Of a DNA stretch of 64,000 bases, positions 1-7,594 are shown piece by piece. The DNA is from Desulfobacteraceae bacterium (GTDB taxonomy: Bacteria; Desulfobacterota; Desulfobacteria; Desulfobacterales; Desulfobacteraceae): positions 1 to 64,000 of the forward strand of contig QZLA01000234.1 in NCBI GenBank assembly GCA_004796375.1, written 5' to 3'. The translations under genes and the position numbers were made by a program. Numbering within the stretch: the stretch's first letter is position 1; each line of letters begins with the position of its first letter. The notes below the pieces were generated by a model. That model was given only the letters and a program-made list of their open reading frames with translations. It was not told where the DNA came from and did not search any database.

Positions 1-146
1 CCAAAGGCCGGGATGTGGAACATCTGATCGACAAGACAGACTATATTAACTTCAAGGCTCTGGGTTACAAGGGCGACCCCATTATTCACGGCGGCCGGTT
101 CAAAAAGCTGCCCATGGGGTATGCAAAGACGGAGGAGACGAAATGA
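1..146 (+). CDS. 3' end of an unidentified protein (partial)
   Basis: An open frame (codons in register from base 3) runs in from the left edge and stops at 144-146. It encodes about 47 residues and ends in ..KLPMGYAKTEETK. The stop overlaps the ATG of the flavodoxin gene by four bases (ATGA), so the two are probably translationally coupled. The visible tail is rich in Lys, Gly and Asp and carries no motif I recognise. The family cannot be named from so little sequence. The tight coupling suggests it works with the flavodoxin, perhaps as a redox partner, but that is inference. Confidence 0.6.
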   Translation, partial: KGRDVEHLIDKTDYINFKALGYKGDPIIHGGRFKKLPMGYAKTEETK

Positions 147-619
147 AAACACTGATTGTGTATTCCAGTCAGACCAGCAATACCAAAAAACTGGCAGATG
201 CACTCTATGAAAACATGGCCGGCGATAAGGAAATTTTTAATGTCGGGGATACGCCCGATCCTGAAGGTTATGATCTGGTAGCTGTGGGATTCTGGTTCCA
301 GGCGGGGAAGCCGGATCCCAAGTCCTCACAATACCTGTCAAGAATGACAGAAGACCATCGGGTGTTCCTGTTTGCCACCCATGGGGCAGGCGCGGGATCG
401 GATCATGTGAGGCAGGGCCTGGCCCATGCCAAAGGGCTGATCAACGGGGCACAGGTAGCCGGGGCTTTTACCTGCCAGGGGGAAGTCAGTCCCCAGGTGC
501 TTGAAAAGGCCAGGCAGAAAGAAACACCACCGGCGTGGATCAAAGATGCGGATCAGGCAGCGGGGCATCCCGATGCATCTGATATTAACGCATTAGTATC
601 CATGGTCAGGCAGTTGTAG
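143..619 (+). CDS. flavodoxin family protein
   Basis: A 158-residue protein with the size and layout of a short-chain flavodoxin. It would carry low-potential electrons in the cytoplasm on bound FMN. The N-terminal strand leads into the phosphate-binding loop SSQTSNTKK (residues 8-16), and FMN-contacting loops are suggested by VGFW (48-51) and FATHGAGAG (77-85). The VGFW segment followed by a GKPDPKS turn resembles the flavodoxin-like subgroup that accompanies BilR-type reductases, but the partial upstream neighbour does not obviously match BilR, so I give no symbol. Its ATG overlaps the upstream stop. A strong hairpin 12 bp past its stop probably ends the transcript. There are no Cys clusters or signal peptide. 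Confidence 0.85.
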   Translation: MKTLIVYSSQTSNTKKLADALYENMAGDKEIFNVGDTPDPEGYDLVAVGFWFQAGKPDPKSSQYLSRMTEDHRVFLFATHGAGAGSDHVRQGLAHAKGLINGAQVAGAFTCQGEVSPQVLEKARQKETPPAWIKDADQAAGHPDASDINALVSMVRQL

Positions 620-630
620 AATGATCTGTT

Positions 631-671
631 CCGGGCAGTGCTGCAGGCTTGCAGCACTGCCCGGAATTTTA
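631..671. terminator. perfect 15-bp hairpin between convergent genes
   Basis: The arms CCGGGCAGTGCTGCA (631-645) and TGCAGCACTGCCCGG (650-664) pair perfectly around a GGCT loop, followed by AATTTTAA on the plus strand. It lies between the convergent flavodoxin gene (stop 619) and DUF5320 gene (stop 679) and is long enough to act on both strands. The T-run is short, so termination is better supported for the plus strand. Confidence 0.75.
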
Positions 672-678
672 ATGCGAA

Positions 679-984
679 CTATTCATCGGGTTCTGACAGA
701 TTACGTATCTGCTGTTTCAGGGCAGCCAGTTCCTGTTCCAGTGCAGCTTCCCGGTTTTTCAGTAACTCCCGGCTGTCGGTCATGGGCTCCGGCTCATTGA
801 ATCTGCCAAATCCCGCACGCTGGTGCGGGGACTGAAATCCCTGCGAAACGCACCTGCGGCCCCGCCTTCTGCCCATTCCCATACCAGACCCCATTCCCGG
901 GCTCTGGTTGCCGGTGCAGGTTCCTTGACTGCGGCCTGTCATTGGACCCTGGTTCATCGGGCCTCTTTGATTAAATCCCGGCAT
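679..984 (-). CDS. DUF5320-type Gly/Met-rich protein with C-terminal coiled coil
   Basis: A 101-residue protein. The first half is rich in Gly, Met, Pro and Arg (GPMTGRSQG, GMGSGMGMGRRRGRR, residues 12-43). The second half (about 69-97) is a charged helix with a heptad look (ELLKNREAALEQELAALK). This is the layout of the DUF5320 proteins that often sit beside DUF134 regulators in anaerobes; their role is unknown. I chose the ATG at 982-984 because a consensus GGAGGT lies 6 bp upstream. A longer frame to 1227 only shadows the regulator gene. It is second in an operon with the DUF134 gene, 16 bp downstream of it, and should share the regulated promoter at 1434-1462. Confidence 0.8.
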   Translation of the reverse strand: MPGFNQRGPMNQGPMTGRSQGTCTGNQSPGMGSGMGMGRRRGRRCVSQGFQSPHQRAGFGRFNEPEPMTDSRELLKNREAALEQELAALKQQIRNLSEPDE

Positions 985-1000
985 GATATCACCTCCTTTA

Positions 1001-1399
1001 CTATGGATTGCGTCGTCCGGGGCCTGACCCTGGGCCAGCTCCCCGTCCTTTTCCCCTGCCGGCCCCCCGCCCTTTCGGGCCGAAGCCCCTTCCCGGGCGG
1101 TTGGCGCCATTTTCCTGTATCCGGTAGCATCCGCCCTGCACCTTGAGGCGATGCCCTTCCACCAGAGCCGTGGACACTTTAATCCGTCCGGCTTTGAGTA
1201 CTCTTCCCACGGTCTGCCTGGAAACATTCATGACATCAGCAGCCTGGCTCTGATCCATTCCGGTATAGTCTATGAGACGGATCGCTTCAAACTCTTCCAG
1301 GGAAAGGATGATGTCACCTTTGGTATCCATCCCCTCGGGCCTGAATGATTTGAACTCAGGGCTGGAAAAGATGTGTCTGGGTCTTTTGGGTCGCGGCAT
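1001..1399 (-). CDS. DUF134 (UPF0251) family HTH DNA-binding protein
   Basis: A 132-residue protein starting MPRPKRPRHI, the standard DUF134 N-terminus. It continues with LSLEEFEAIRLID (33-45) and a sigma-region-4-like helix-turn-helix (SQAADVMNVSRQTVGRVL, about 51-68). The C-terminal 30 residues are a Gly/Arg tract (GRGFGPKGRGAGRGKGRG) typical of the longer family members. The ATG at 1397-1399 is preferred over an upstream frame to 1627, since the extra N-terminus would run through the promoter. The gene is transcribed from a TTGACA-17-TACATT promoter bracketed by two matching palindromes, which suggests autoregulation. The signal sensed is unknown. The neighbouring transporter and Cys-rich genes hint at metal or metalloid stress, which is inference. 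Confidence 0.85.
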   Translation of the reverse strand: MPRPKRPRHIFSSPEFKSFRPEGMDTKGDIILSLEEFEAIRLIDYTGMDQSQAADVMNVSRQTVGRVLKAGRIKVSTALVEGHRLKVQGGCYRIQENGANRPGRGFGPKGRGAGRGKGRGAGPGSGPGRRNP

Positions 1400-1418
1400 G
1401 GAAACTCCAACATTGTTT

Positions 1419-1432
1419 TGGTCATTTGACCA
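1419..1432. promoter_or_regulatory. palindromic operator overlapping the start of the DUF134 transcript
   Basis: A perfect palindrome TGGTCA-TT-TGACCA immediately downstream of the -10 element (1434-1439), covering the expected transcription start on the minus strand. A protein bound here would block initiation. It matches the second site at 1471-1484, with centres 52 bp apart. Confidence 0.65.
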
Positions 1433-1433
1433 T

Positions 1434-1462
1434 AATGTAGCAACGCGGAATAGAGGTGTCAA
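1434..1462 (-). promoter_or_regulatory. sigma-70-type promoter of the DUF134-DUF5320 operon
   Basis: Read on the minus strand, TTGACA (1462-1457) is followed by a 17-bp spacer and TACATT (1439-1434). The -35 is a perfect consensus and the -10 matches 4 of 6. The predicted transcript starts inside the palindrome at 1419-1432, about 30 bp before the ATG. Confidence 0.7.
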
Positions 1463-1470
1463 GGGAATAA

Positions 1471-1484
1471 TGATCAAATGACCA
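1471..1484. promoter_or_regulatory. second palindromic operator upstream of the -35 element
   Basis: TGATCA-AA-TGACCA, a near-perfect palindrome. On the opposite strand it reads TGGTCATTTGATCA and differs from the downstream site by one base. It lies 8 bp upstream of the -35 box. The spacing to the partner site is 52 bp, about five helical turns, so both would face the same side of the DNA. Confidence 0.6.
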
Positions 1485-1520
1485 AAATTTTTATTCAGTC
1501 CGGACAATCCATACCGCACG

Positions 1521-2552
1521 TTAGACCGGTGAGTCGGGGGCAGGGGCCTGGGGGACTTCTTTATCCGCTTCTGGCTTAGCTTCAGAAGCCTTGGCAGGAC
1601 CGAATATCCTGTCGGTAAACCGGACATACCAGGCAGCAGACTGCACCTGGATGATATAGGCGATAGCTACCACCAGTGCGGCACTGGCGCCCTCCTGTCC
1701 AAACGCATTGATGGCAATGGCCAGCGCAATGGACAGGTTTCGCATCACCGATCCATAGACCAGGGCAATGGCATCCCCCCTGGGCAGAAAAATTTTACCC
1801 ACCACGGAGCTTAAAGTGAAGTTCACCGCGTAGATGATGACCAGAGGAATGAGGATATATAAAAGTTGGCCCGGTGCATGGGCAATGCCTTTGGCCTTCA
1901 GGGCCATGGCAATAAACACGATGCCGACCACGCCCAGGGTGGACAAGGAGGGGAATTTGGGACCGATATCCTGTTTGAATTTTTTAGGCCCATATTTCTG
2001 TACCAGGGTTTTGCGGGTAAAAAAACCGGCGGCCATGGGGATAAACACAATGATTACAATCTGCTGCATGATTTTGAAAAAATTGATTTTGATGGCCGTA
2101 CCCATGAGGAATTGAACATAGAATGGGGTGGCAATGGAGCCGATGGCCAGGCCGATGACCGTCATTTTTACGGCGGCTTCAAGATTCCCCCTGGCAAATC
2201 CCGTCCAGGATATGGTCATACCGCTGGTGGGAACCAATCCGGCCAGGAGCAATCCCAATGCCATGTAAGGGCTGTTCTTAAAAAAGAGAAGACCGATGCC
2301 GTATGTGAAAAACGGAATAATCCCGAAATTGATGAGCTGTGTGAGCGCTTGAGTTTTATAATCTCCGCCTTCGAACACCTTCTGGATATTCAGGTTCACC
2401 ATCATGGGGTAGACCATGAGAAAGGTGAACGGAATAATCATGGATTTCAGAAAAGTCGCGTCAACCATCAGGCCGAAAGCGAACCCCGCCACCATCATGG
2501 CTGGAATGGCAATGATCAGGTTTTTGGTGATGTTACTCAGTAATCGCCACAT
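1521..2552 (-). CDS. bile acid:sodium symporter (BASS/ACR3) superfamily transporter
   Basis: A 343-residue polytopic inner-membrane protein with about ten hydrophobic segments in the two-fold pseudo-repeat of the SBF/ACR3 fold. The signature-like stretch GLVPTSGMTISWTGFARGN sits where ACR3 and SBF proteins have their unwound helix. Family members export arsenite or carry organic anions; the substrate here cannot be read from sequence, though the metalloid branch is plausible. I start at the ATG (2550-2552), which has GGAG 8 bp upstream, because the longer frame to 2657 adds a basic segment lying inside the preceding gene. The C-terminal 30 residues are an acidic, Pro/Ala-rich tail. It overlaps the Cys-rich gene by 20 bp and is probably expressed from the sigma-54-like promoter at 2865-2880. 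Confidence 0.8.
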   Translation of the reverse strand: MWRLLSNITKNLIIAIPAMMVAGFAFGLMVDATFLKSMIIPFTFLMVYPMMVNLNIQKVFEGGDYKTQALTQLINFGIIPFFTYGIGLLFFKNSPYMALGLLLAGLVPTSGMTISWTGFARGNLEAAVKMTVIGLAIGSIATPFYVQFLMGTAIKINFFKIMQQIVIIVFIPMAAGFFTRKTLVQKYGPKKFKQDIGPKFPSLSTLGVVGIVFIAMALKAKGIAHAPGQLLYILIPLVIIYAVNFTLSSVVGKIFLPRGDAIALVYGSVMRNLSIALAIAINAFGQEGASAALVVAIAYIIQVQSAAWYVRFTDRIFGPAKASEAKPEADKEVPQAPAPDSPV

Positions 2553-2814
2553 GATTGATCTCCTTTTTCGGACTATTGGGCAGGTGGCCGTTACCAATAA
2601 TTCTCTGCCCGCCCAGGGGTTTTTTCTTTTCACAGTTGTCGATAGTCGCTTCGTCAAATCCCTTTTTGGAATTGAAATGGATCAGGCAGGCTGGCCTGAA
2701 TTTGCAGTACATATCAGGATCCCTGCATGCCATGCATTCTCCGCACTGGTAGATGCCGTGTTTCATGCAGATGGTGTTCGTCTCCCGGTCCGGATGATTG
2801 ATGCACGTTCCCAT
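2533..2814 (-). CDS. small Cys/His-rich (B-box-like) protein
   Basis: A 93-residue protein with eight Cys (4, 16, 24, 27, 30, 37, 43, 61) and His at 7, 19 and 46 in a pattern like CxxH...CxxH...CxxC, reminiscent of a treble-clef or B-box zinc site. It has no signal peptide, so it should bind metal in the cytoplasm. AAGGAG lies 9 bp upstream of the ATG. The last 20 bp overlap the transporter gene, so the two are coupled. It may serve as a metal donor, chaperone or adaptor for the transporter; this is inference from context and I do not recognise a named family. Confidence 0.7.
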   Translation of the reverse strand: MGTCINHPDRETNTICMKHGIYQCGECMACRDPDMYCKFRPACLIHFNSKKGFDEATIDNCEKKKPLGGQRIIGNGHLPNSPKKEINHVAITE

Positions 2815-2864
2815 TTTGTGTCTCCTTGGTTTCTGGTGGGCAATTCAATGGCAGCATCAAATTA

Positions 2865-2880
2865 ATCAAGAATCATGCCA
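2865..2880 (-). promoter_or_regulatory. sigma-54-like -24/-12 promoter for the Cys-rich/transporter operon
   Basis: Read on the minus strand: TGGCATG-ATTC-TTGAT, against the consensus TGGCACG-N4-TTGCW. The -24 half is nearly perfect, and the -12 half has A in place of C. It sits about 50 bp upstream of the Cys-rich gene and about 100-130 bp from paired TAACGTTA sites, next to a divergent sigma-54 activator gene. Confidence 0.5.
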
Positions 2881-2960
2881 TGTGGTTACGGAAGCCTTCA
2901 GGTAGGGCCTGCAGGCTCTGACTGGAAGAAACTTTGGCCGGTCAGGCAGGGGGCAAAGGG

Positions 2961-2989
2961 TTGACAGTCCGGGTAACGTTAGTTAGCAT
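2961..2989 (+). promoter_or_regulatory. promoter of the sigma-54 activator gene
   Basis: TTGACA (2961-2966), a 17-bp spacer, then TAGCAT (2984-2989). One TAACGTTA site lies inside the spacer and the other about 14 bp past the -10 element, so the activator could repress its own gene while bound at its enhancer. Confidence 0.55.
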
Positions 2990-3011
2990 TGGGGTGTTAA
3001 GGTAACGTTAC
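2972..3011. promoter_or_regulatory. paired GGTAACGTTA sites (candidate enhancer/operator)
   Basis: GGTAACGTTA occurs at 2972-2981 and again at 3001-3010; the core TAACGTTA is a perfect palindrome. The centres are 29 bp apart. The pair lies about 95-130 bp upstream of the divergent -24/-12 element, the usual distance for upstream activator sites of sigma-54 activators. Confidence 0.55.
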
Positions 3012-3024
3012 TTTGTGGGGTAAC

Positions 3025-4449
3025 ATGAAAAATGATCAATTGTGGAATGCAGATGTCTTAAACCAGATTCTCGACACCATGGCGGAGGGCTTGTTCACCC
3101 TGGATGATCAGGGCATCATCACCTCCTGGAACAGATCCATGGAACGGATCAGTGGCTATAGCGCCAAGGAGGCCATGGGTAAAACCTGCGGCCTGATTGA
3201 ATGCAGCCGGTGTTTTGGCAAAAAGTGCCCGGCCAGTATTCATCAATGCGGTGTGATGATACATGGGCGGACCGAAGCCAAGGAATGCGTTATCCGTCAT
3301 AAAGACGGACATGACGTACCGGTCATAAAGAATGCAAGGCTGGCAAAAGATGAAAACGGTCAGATCGTGGGTATTGTTGAGACCATTATTGACCTGACTG
3401 AGCTCAACCGGGTCAAAGAGGAGGCAATGGCCGCCAAACGGCAGCTAAAAGAAGCTCATCGGTTGGGGAATATCATCGGGAAAAGCCCAGTGATGCAACA
3501 TGTGTTCGATGCCATCCGTGCAGCAGCGAACAGCCAGGCCAATATCCTGATCCAGGGGGAAAGCGGAACCGGAAAGGAGCTGGTGGCCGGCGCCATCCAC
3601 TACAACAGTTTACAGGCGGAAAAGCCCTTGATTACGGTAAATTGTTCGGCCCTGTCTGAAACCCTTCTGGAGAGCGAATTGTTCGGTCATGTCAAGGGTG
3701 CGTTTACCGGTGCCCATCGGGACCGTACTGGGCGGTTTGAGGAGGCTGACGGCGGAACGGTCTTTCTGGATGAAATCGGGGAATTGACGCCCTACATGCA
3801 GGTCAAGCTACTTCGGGTCCTGCAGGAGCGTGAGATCGAACGGGTGGGTGATTCCAGCAGGATCAAAATTGATATCCGGGTCATTGCAGCCACCCATAAA
3901 AACCTCTATGATCTGACCCGGGCCGGCGAGTTCAGGGAAGATCTGTTTTACCGCCTCAAGGTCTTTCCCATACAGGTTCCCCCGCTGCGGGAGCGTCGCG
4001 TGGATATACCGTTGCTGGCAGAACACTTCATCGAAAAGGGCAACCAGCGGGAAAACAGGTCCATTGCCGGTGTCCACCCGGACGCGATGCGGTTGCTCAT
4101 GGAGTACCCCTGGCCCGGCAATATTCGTGAGCTTGAAAATGCGGTTGAGCACGCGTTTGTGCTATGTACGGCAGACCGGATCATGAAAGCGGACCTGCCA
4201 ATGGAGATCAGGGGACAACGCGGGCAGGATTCGAAACCGCATCATACCTATTCCATGGGAGCACCCGTTCCAATTTCAATCACGGGTGACGTGCCTTTCA
4301 GGGTCACACGGGAACTGCTGATGGATCTGCTGGCTGAATGTGATTGGAACAAGGCAGAAGTGGCCCGCAGGATTCAAAAAAGCCGGACATCGGTGTGGAA
4401 ATATATGAAAAAATGGGATATCCCGCTTCAGGATCCTGGGCAAACTTAG
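3025..4449 (+). CDS. sigma-54-dependent activator with Cys-rich PAS sensor
   Basis: A 474-residue regulator in the order PAS - AAA+ - Fis HTH. The PAS domain (about 8-125) carries six Cys at 55, 60, 63, 68, 75 and 88, including CSRCFGKKC-like spacing, which suggests a metal or Fe-S site or redox switch. The AAA+ domain has Walker A GESGTGKE (178-185), the sigma-54 contact loop GAFTGA (225-230) and Walker [11 protein letters not shown] (245-254). The C-terminal Fis-type HTH is visible as [20 protein letters not shown]. There is no receiver domain, so the PAS domain is the likely input. I prefer the ATG at 3025 over the in-frame TTG at 3013. It is divergent from the Cys-rich/transporter operon, which has a sigma-54-like promoter, so that operon is the most likely target. 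Confidence 0.88.
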   Translation: MKNDQLWNADVLNQILDTMAEGLFTLDDQGIITSWNRSMERISGYSAKEAMGKTCGLIECSRCFGKKCPASIHQCGVMIHGRTEAKECVIRHKDGHDVPVIKNARLAKDENGQIVGIVETIIDLTELNRVKEEAMAAKRQLKEAHRLGNIIGKSPVMQHVFDAIRAAANSQANILIQGESGTGKELVAGAIHYNSLQAEKPLITVNCSALSETLLESELFGHVKGAFTGAHRDRTGRFEEADGGTVFLDEIGELTPYMQVKLLRVLQEREIERVGDSSRIKIDIRVIAATHKNLYDLTRAGEFREDLFYRLKVFPIQVPPLRERRVDIPLLAEHFIEKGNQRENRSIAGVHPDAMRLLMEYPWPGNIRELENAVEHAFVLCTADRIMKADLPMEIRGQRGQDSKPHHTYSMGAPVPISITGDVPFRVTRELLMDLLAECDWNKAEVARRIQKSRTSVWKYMKKWDIPLQDPGQT

Positions 4450-4465
4450 GTAAAAAAGCCCGGTG

Positions 4466-6337
4466 TCAATAGGTGAATGTTTTCGACAGGTAATCCCTGG
4501 CTGACAGGTTGCCCGCATTGACCTGCGGTGGCAGGTAATCCATGATATCGGCGCTGGCCAGACCAGTCTGGGATATTTTGGCCTCTTTTTTCAATTGGGC
4601 AATGATATTGCCCGCATCTTCAATGGAACAGTTCCTGGATACTCCGGATTTGAGTTCCAGGATGGCAATACTCACCGTCATCAGCGGTATTTTGCCCTCT
4701 ATACCGTTCCGGTCTTTAGCGACCAAGAACCCGTTCTGAACCGTCTGGGGGTCATAAAAGCTTTCCGCATTCTTTTTAAAGGTCAGTCCCAGTTGGGCCA
4801 TTTCAGATTGCACCGGTTCAAAGGACGCATTCTTAATGCCCAGAAAGAAGTCATCTCCGCCGATATGACCGGCGAACCGGTCTTTTCCGATCCCTGCATT
4901 CTTCAAAAGATCGGCAAACATGAGGATCAACCGGTCTCCGTTCCTGAATCCATAGCGGTCATTATAGGGTTTGAAATTGTCGAAATCAAAATAGATCAGG
5001 TGATAGCTCGAATCGGTATCTGAAAGGCTTTCGCTGAAGTACTCATGGATCATGGTGTTGCCCGGAAGCTTGGTCAAGGGGTTCTGATTCCGGGCCATGG
5101 TGATATTTTTTTCATTGATCAGTTTCAGAAGGGATTTGGTACTTAAAAGACCCACATACTTCATATCATCCACCATAATTAACCCCTCATTATTATTATA
5201 GTGGGTATAGGTTTCTATCAGCTTCTCAACGGATGAGTGGATATCTGCAATGGGAATTTTGGTAATGAACTTTGAAATGTCTTTTCCAAAAGAGGGATTC
5301 TCCAGCAGCTGGCGGCCGAATTTGGAAAAAATGTACTCCTTGAATGAGGTGTCTCTGACAATACCTATGGGCTCTTCATGCCGGTTGATAACCGGAAAAA
5401 AGGCGACATGCTCCTCGTTTCTGAACTTATCAAACAAGGTGATCGTGTCACAATCCGAAAGTACCGGTTTGATATATTTGATCTCATTGGTAATGAGTGA
5501 GCGATCCTTGGAAGGGCCGCTTCGTTTTTCAAGGCGGGAGATCTCATGGATATCTTCATATCTTGGCTTAAGCGCCATGATATCCAGCTTGGGGTGCTGG
5601 ACAAAATATCCCTGGACCATATCACAGCCGATCTCCTTGCACAGAGAGTATTCCTCACGGGTTTCAACACCCTCGGCAAGCACCAGGCTGCCCATGAAAT
5701 GTGTGAAATTAACAATGGTTGACACCACGAGCCGTTTTTTAGGGTCGTTCTCCATATTCTGGATAAAAAAACGGTCGATTTTTACATAATCCGGCTCGAG
5801 GTAATACAGCAGCTGGAGTCCGGCAAAACCGGTGCCGCAATCATCCACAGCGATTTTATACCCCTGATGCCGATACAGGCTGAGCACCTTGGAGATATCG
5901 ACATCCTTTTCAAACTGATGTTTTTCTGAAATTTCAAAACAGATATCTTCAAGGGTATAGCCGTATCTTTGGACAATTTCTGCCGTGCTCCCCCTGGCGT
6001 AATCTGTGGACTGGAACAGCCGGTTGTCAATATTGTAAAAAAGCTTGGCATGATGCGTCTTTTTGAACCGGGCAAATTTGGAAAAGGCTTTCTCCCTTAA
6101 GTGCAGGTCGACCTGGTGCAACAACCCCTGATGATAGGCCTGGTTAAAAATGTCATCAATGGATGTAAATCCGGCGTCCCTGTGGTGTCGAAGCAGGGCT
6201 TCAAAACCAAAGGCATTTCCGGTATGGATATTGACAATGGGCTGGAAGGCATAATCGATCCTGGAAAGCCGCTCCAGCCAGTCTTGATTCAATTCTTTTT
6301 TCTTGAAGTCACTCACCCTGATTCTGATATCAACCAT
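4466..6337 (-). CDS. cyclic-di-GMP protein: EAL, CBS pair, GGDEF
   Basis: A 623-residue cytoplasmic protein. The N-terminal EAL phosphodiesterase domain shows EALLR (46-50), FEIS (134-137), DDCGTG (165-170), KID (186-188) and AEGVET (221-226), so its catalytic set looks intact. A CBS-like region follows (about 285-415), with the paired phrases FFPVINRHEEPIGIV and LIMVDDMKYVGLLS. A GGDEF domain near the C-terminus has GGDDF (493-497) and no RxxD inhibitory site just upstream. It may degrade c-di-GMP under CBS control, with the GGDDF domain either a cyclase or a GTP sensor. I use the ATG at 6335-6337; a GTG at 6385 would add 16 residues. It stands alone, convergent with the activator gene. No partner or target is evident nearby. 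Confidence 0.85.
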   Translation of the reverse strand: MVDIRIRVSDFKKKELNQDWLERLSRIDYAFQPIVNIHTGNAFGFEALLRHHRDAGFTSIDDIFNQAYHQGLLHQVDLHLREKAFSKFARFKKTHHAKLFYNIDNRLFQSTDYARGSTAEIVQRYGYTLEDICFEISEKHQFEKDVDISKVLSLYRHQGYKIAVDDCGTGFAGLQLLYYLEPDYVKIDRFFIQNMENDPKKRLVVSTIVNFTHFMGSLVLAEGVETREEYSLCKEIGCDMVQGYFVQHPKLDIMALKPRYEDIHEISRLEKRSGPSKDRSLITNEIKYIKPVLSDCDTITLFDKFRNEEHVAFFPVINRHEEPIGIVRDTSFKEYIFSKFGRQLLENPSFGKDISKFITKIPIADIHSSVEKLIETYTHYNNNEGLIMVDDMKYVGLLSTKSLLKLINEKNITMARNQNPLTKLPGNTMIHEYFSESLSDTDSSYHLIYFDFDNFKPYNDRYGFRNGDRLILMFADLLKNAGIGKDRFAGHIGGDDFFLGIKNASFEPVQSEMAQLGLTFKKNAESFYDPQTVQNGFLVAKDRNGIEGKIPLMTVSIAILELKSGVSRNCSIEDAGNIIAQLKKEAKISQTGLASADIMDYLPPQVNAGNLSARDYLSKTFTY

Positions 6338-6462
6338 AATAATGTGTTCCAACCCGGTTTTACAAGCATCGCAGCCCAATACCACAACGTGTAGTCAAAA
6401 ATATAAAATGAAAATATGAGAATAGTGTTAGCCGGCCATAAGGCTTTCATAAACCCAATTTT

Positions 6463-6506
6463 TTAATCTTAACCATACTGTAACAATCTATTAATCATCT
6501 ACTCAT
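6463..6506 (+). promoter_or_regulatory. candidate Pho box upstream of the phn operon
   Basis: Four short elements repeat every 11 bp: TAAC (6470), TAAC (6481), TAAT (6492) and TCAT (6503). The best unit, CTGTAAC (6478-6484), is close to the PhoB half-site CTGTCAT. The phase is right for tandem PhoB binding. The distance to a convincing -10 (TTAAAT near 6517 or TATAAA near 6532) is less certain. Confidence 0.4.
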
Positions 6507-6559
6507 GGCGGGCATGTTAAATCCCTGTAACTATAAAACAAATCATGGAAAGGAAGTGA

Positions 6560-7009
6560 ATGGAGACCCGGGATAAAACTGAACGAAAAGCCTGGATCAA
6601 ACTCTTGGCCGGTGCAGATCCCGCCCGGTTGAAAGCTTTCCGAGATCAACTGCCGGACTCCGTGAGATACGCATACATTGTCAGGCCGGAAACCGGCATG
6701 CTTATGGTACAGGCTAAGGCTGACGGGTCCCAGAACCGCTTCAACCTGGGTGAGGTAACGATTTCGAGGTGTGTCCTGGAGGTGAATGAGAAATATCTTG
6801 GCGGGGCATGGGTGATGGGAGGTGACCTGAACCATGCCGAACTGGCCGCCATGTTTGATGGCCTGCTCCAGGACCCTGAGCACCATGAGTCCCTGATGAA
6901 CGGTTTGATTCGTGTGTTGGAGCAGGATTATGAGAATGAGATTCGATCCATGGAAAATGATGCCCGGGACACTACGGTGGAATTTTTCACCATGAAAAGA
7001 GGGGAGTAG
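6560..7009 (+). CDS. phnG: C-P lyase complex subunit PhnG
   Basis: A 149-residue protein matching PhnG in length and in the region RFNLGEVTISRCVLEV (about 60-75). With PhnH and PhnI it forms the core that attaches alkylphosphonate to the 1' carbon of ATP's ribose, releasing adenine. It is the first gene of a ten-gene phn run, with AAGGAAG 5 bp before the ATG, and is followed 6 bp later by phnH. A candidate Pho box lies upstream and no phnF-type repressor is present, so phosphate-starvation control is likely. Confidence 0.93.
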   Translation: METRDKTERKAWIKLLAGADPARLKAFRDQLPDSVRYAYIVRPETGMLMVQAKADGSQNRFNLGEVTISRCVLEVNEKYLGGAWVMGGDLNHAELAAMFDGLLQDPEHHESLMNGLIRVLEQDYENEIRSMENDARDTTVEFFTMKRGE

Positions 7010-7015
7010 GCTGCC

Positions 7016-7594
7016 ATGCTCAAAGGTTTTGCTTCTGAAGTGTTTGACAGCCAAAAGGTTTTCAGGCAATTGCTTGCGGCCATGGCAAATCCCGGACGAA
7101 TCATGGATATCGGTATCGATCTGGAATCGCCTGAATTCATTCATCCGGCCGCCGGAGCGATCCTGCTTGCATTGCTTGATTTTGAGACACCGCTCTGGTC
7201 TGATCTTGAAAACGACTCCAAAGAGATTCAATGGCTGCGGTTTCATACGGGTGCACCTTATGCATATGCGAAACGGAATGCACTATTTGCGCTTCAGACC
7301 GACTATGATGCGCTGGAAAGCGTTGATCAATTCAATCCGGGTACCTTGGAGGCCCCGCATCAATCCACCACTTTGATCGTGCACACCCGGGGAGTGGATA
7401 ATAACGGCAGAATCCGGCTTACAGGCCCGGGCATACAGACTGACAAGTTCTTAAAACTCAAGGGCATTAAAGAGAGTTTCCTGCACCAGCGCACCCAGAC
7501 CCTGAAAGACTATCCCCTGGGTGTGGATTTGATCTTTGTGTGGGATCACTACCTGGTCAGCATCCCGAGAACGACAAGCGTGGAGATTTTGTAA
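7016..7594 (+). CDS. phnH: C-P lyase complex subunit PhnH
   Basis: A 192-residue protein, the usual PhnH length, with family features FRQLLAAMANPGRI (about 17-30) and a central AAGAILLALLDFETPLW (about 44-60). PhnH is a structural subunit of the PhnGHIJ core and interacts with PhnG and PhnJ. The TAA stop shares its last A with the ATG of phnI, indicating tight coupling. Confidence 0.93.
   Translation: MLKGFASEVFDSQKVFRQLLAAMANPGRIMDIGIDLESPEFIHPAAGAILLALLDFETPLWSDLENDSKEIQWLRFHTGAPYAYAKRNALFALQTDYDALESVDQFNPGTLEAPHQSTTLIVHTRGVDNNGRIRLTGPGIQTDKFLKLKGIKESFLHQRTQTLKDYPLGVDLIFVWDHYLVSIPRTTSVEIL

Noticed and set aside
1866-2543. 225-codon open frame on the plus strand
   Set aside because: It is antisense to the transporter gene; its low-complexity Gly/His/Asp translation has no ribosome-binding site and mirrors hydrophobic codons on the other strand.
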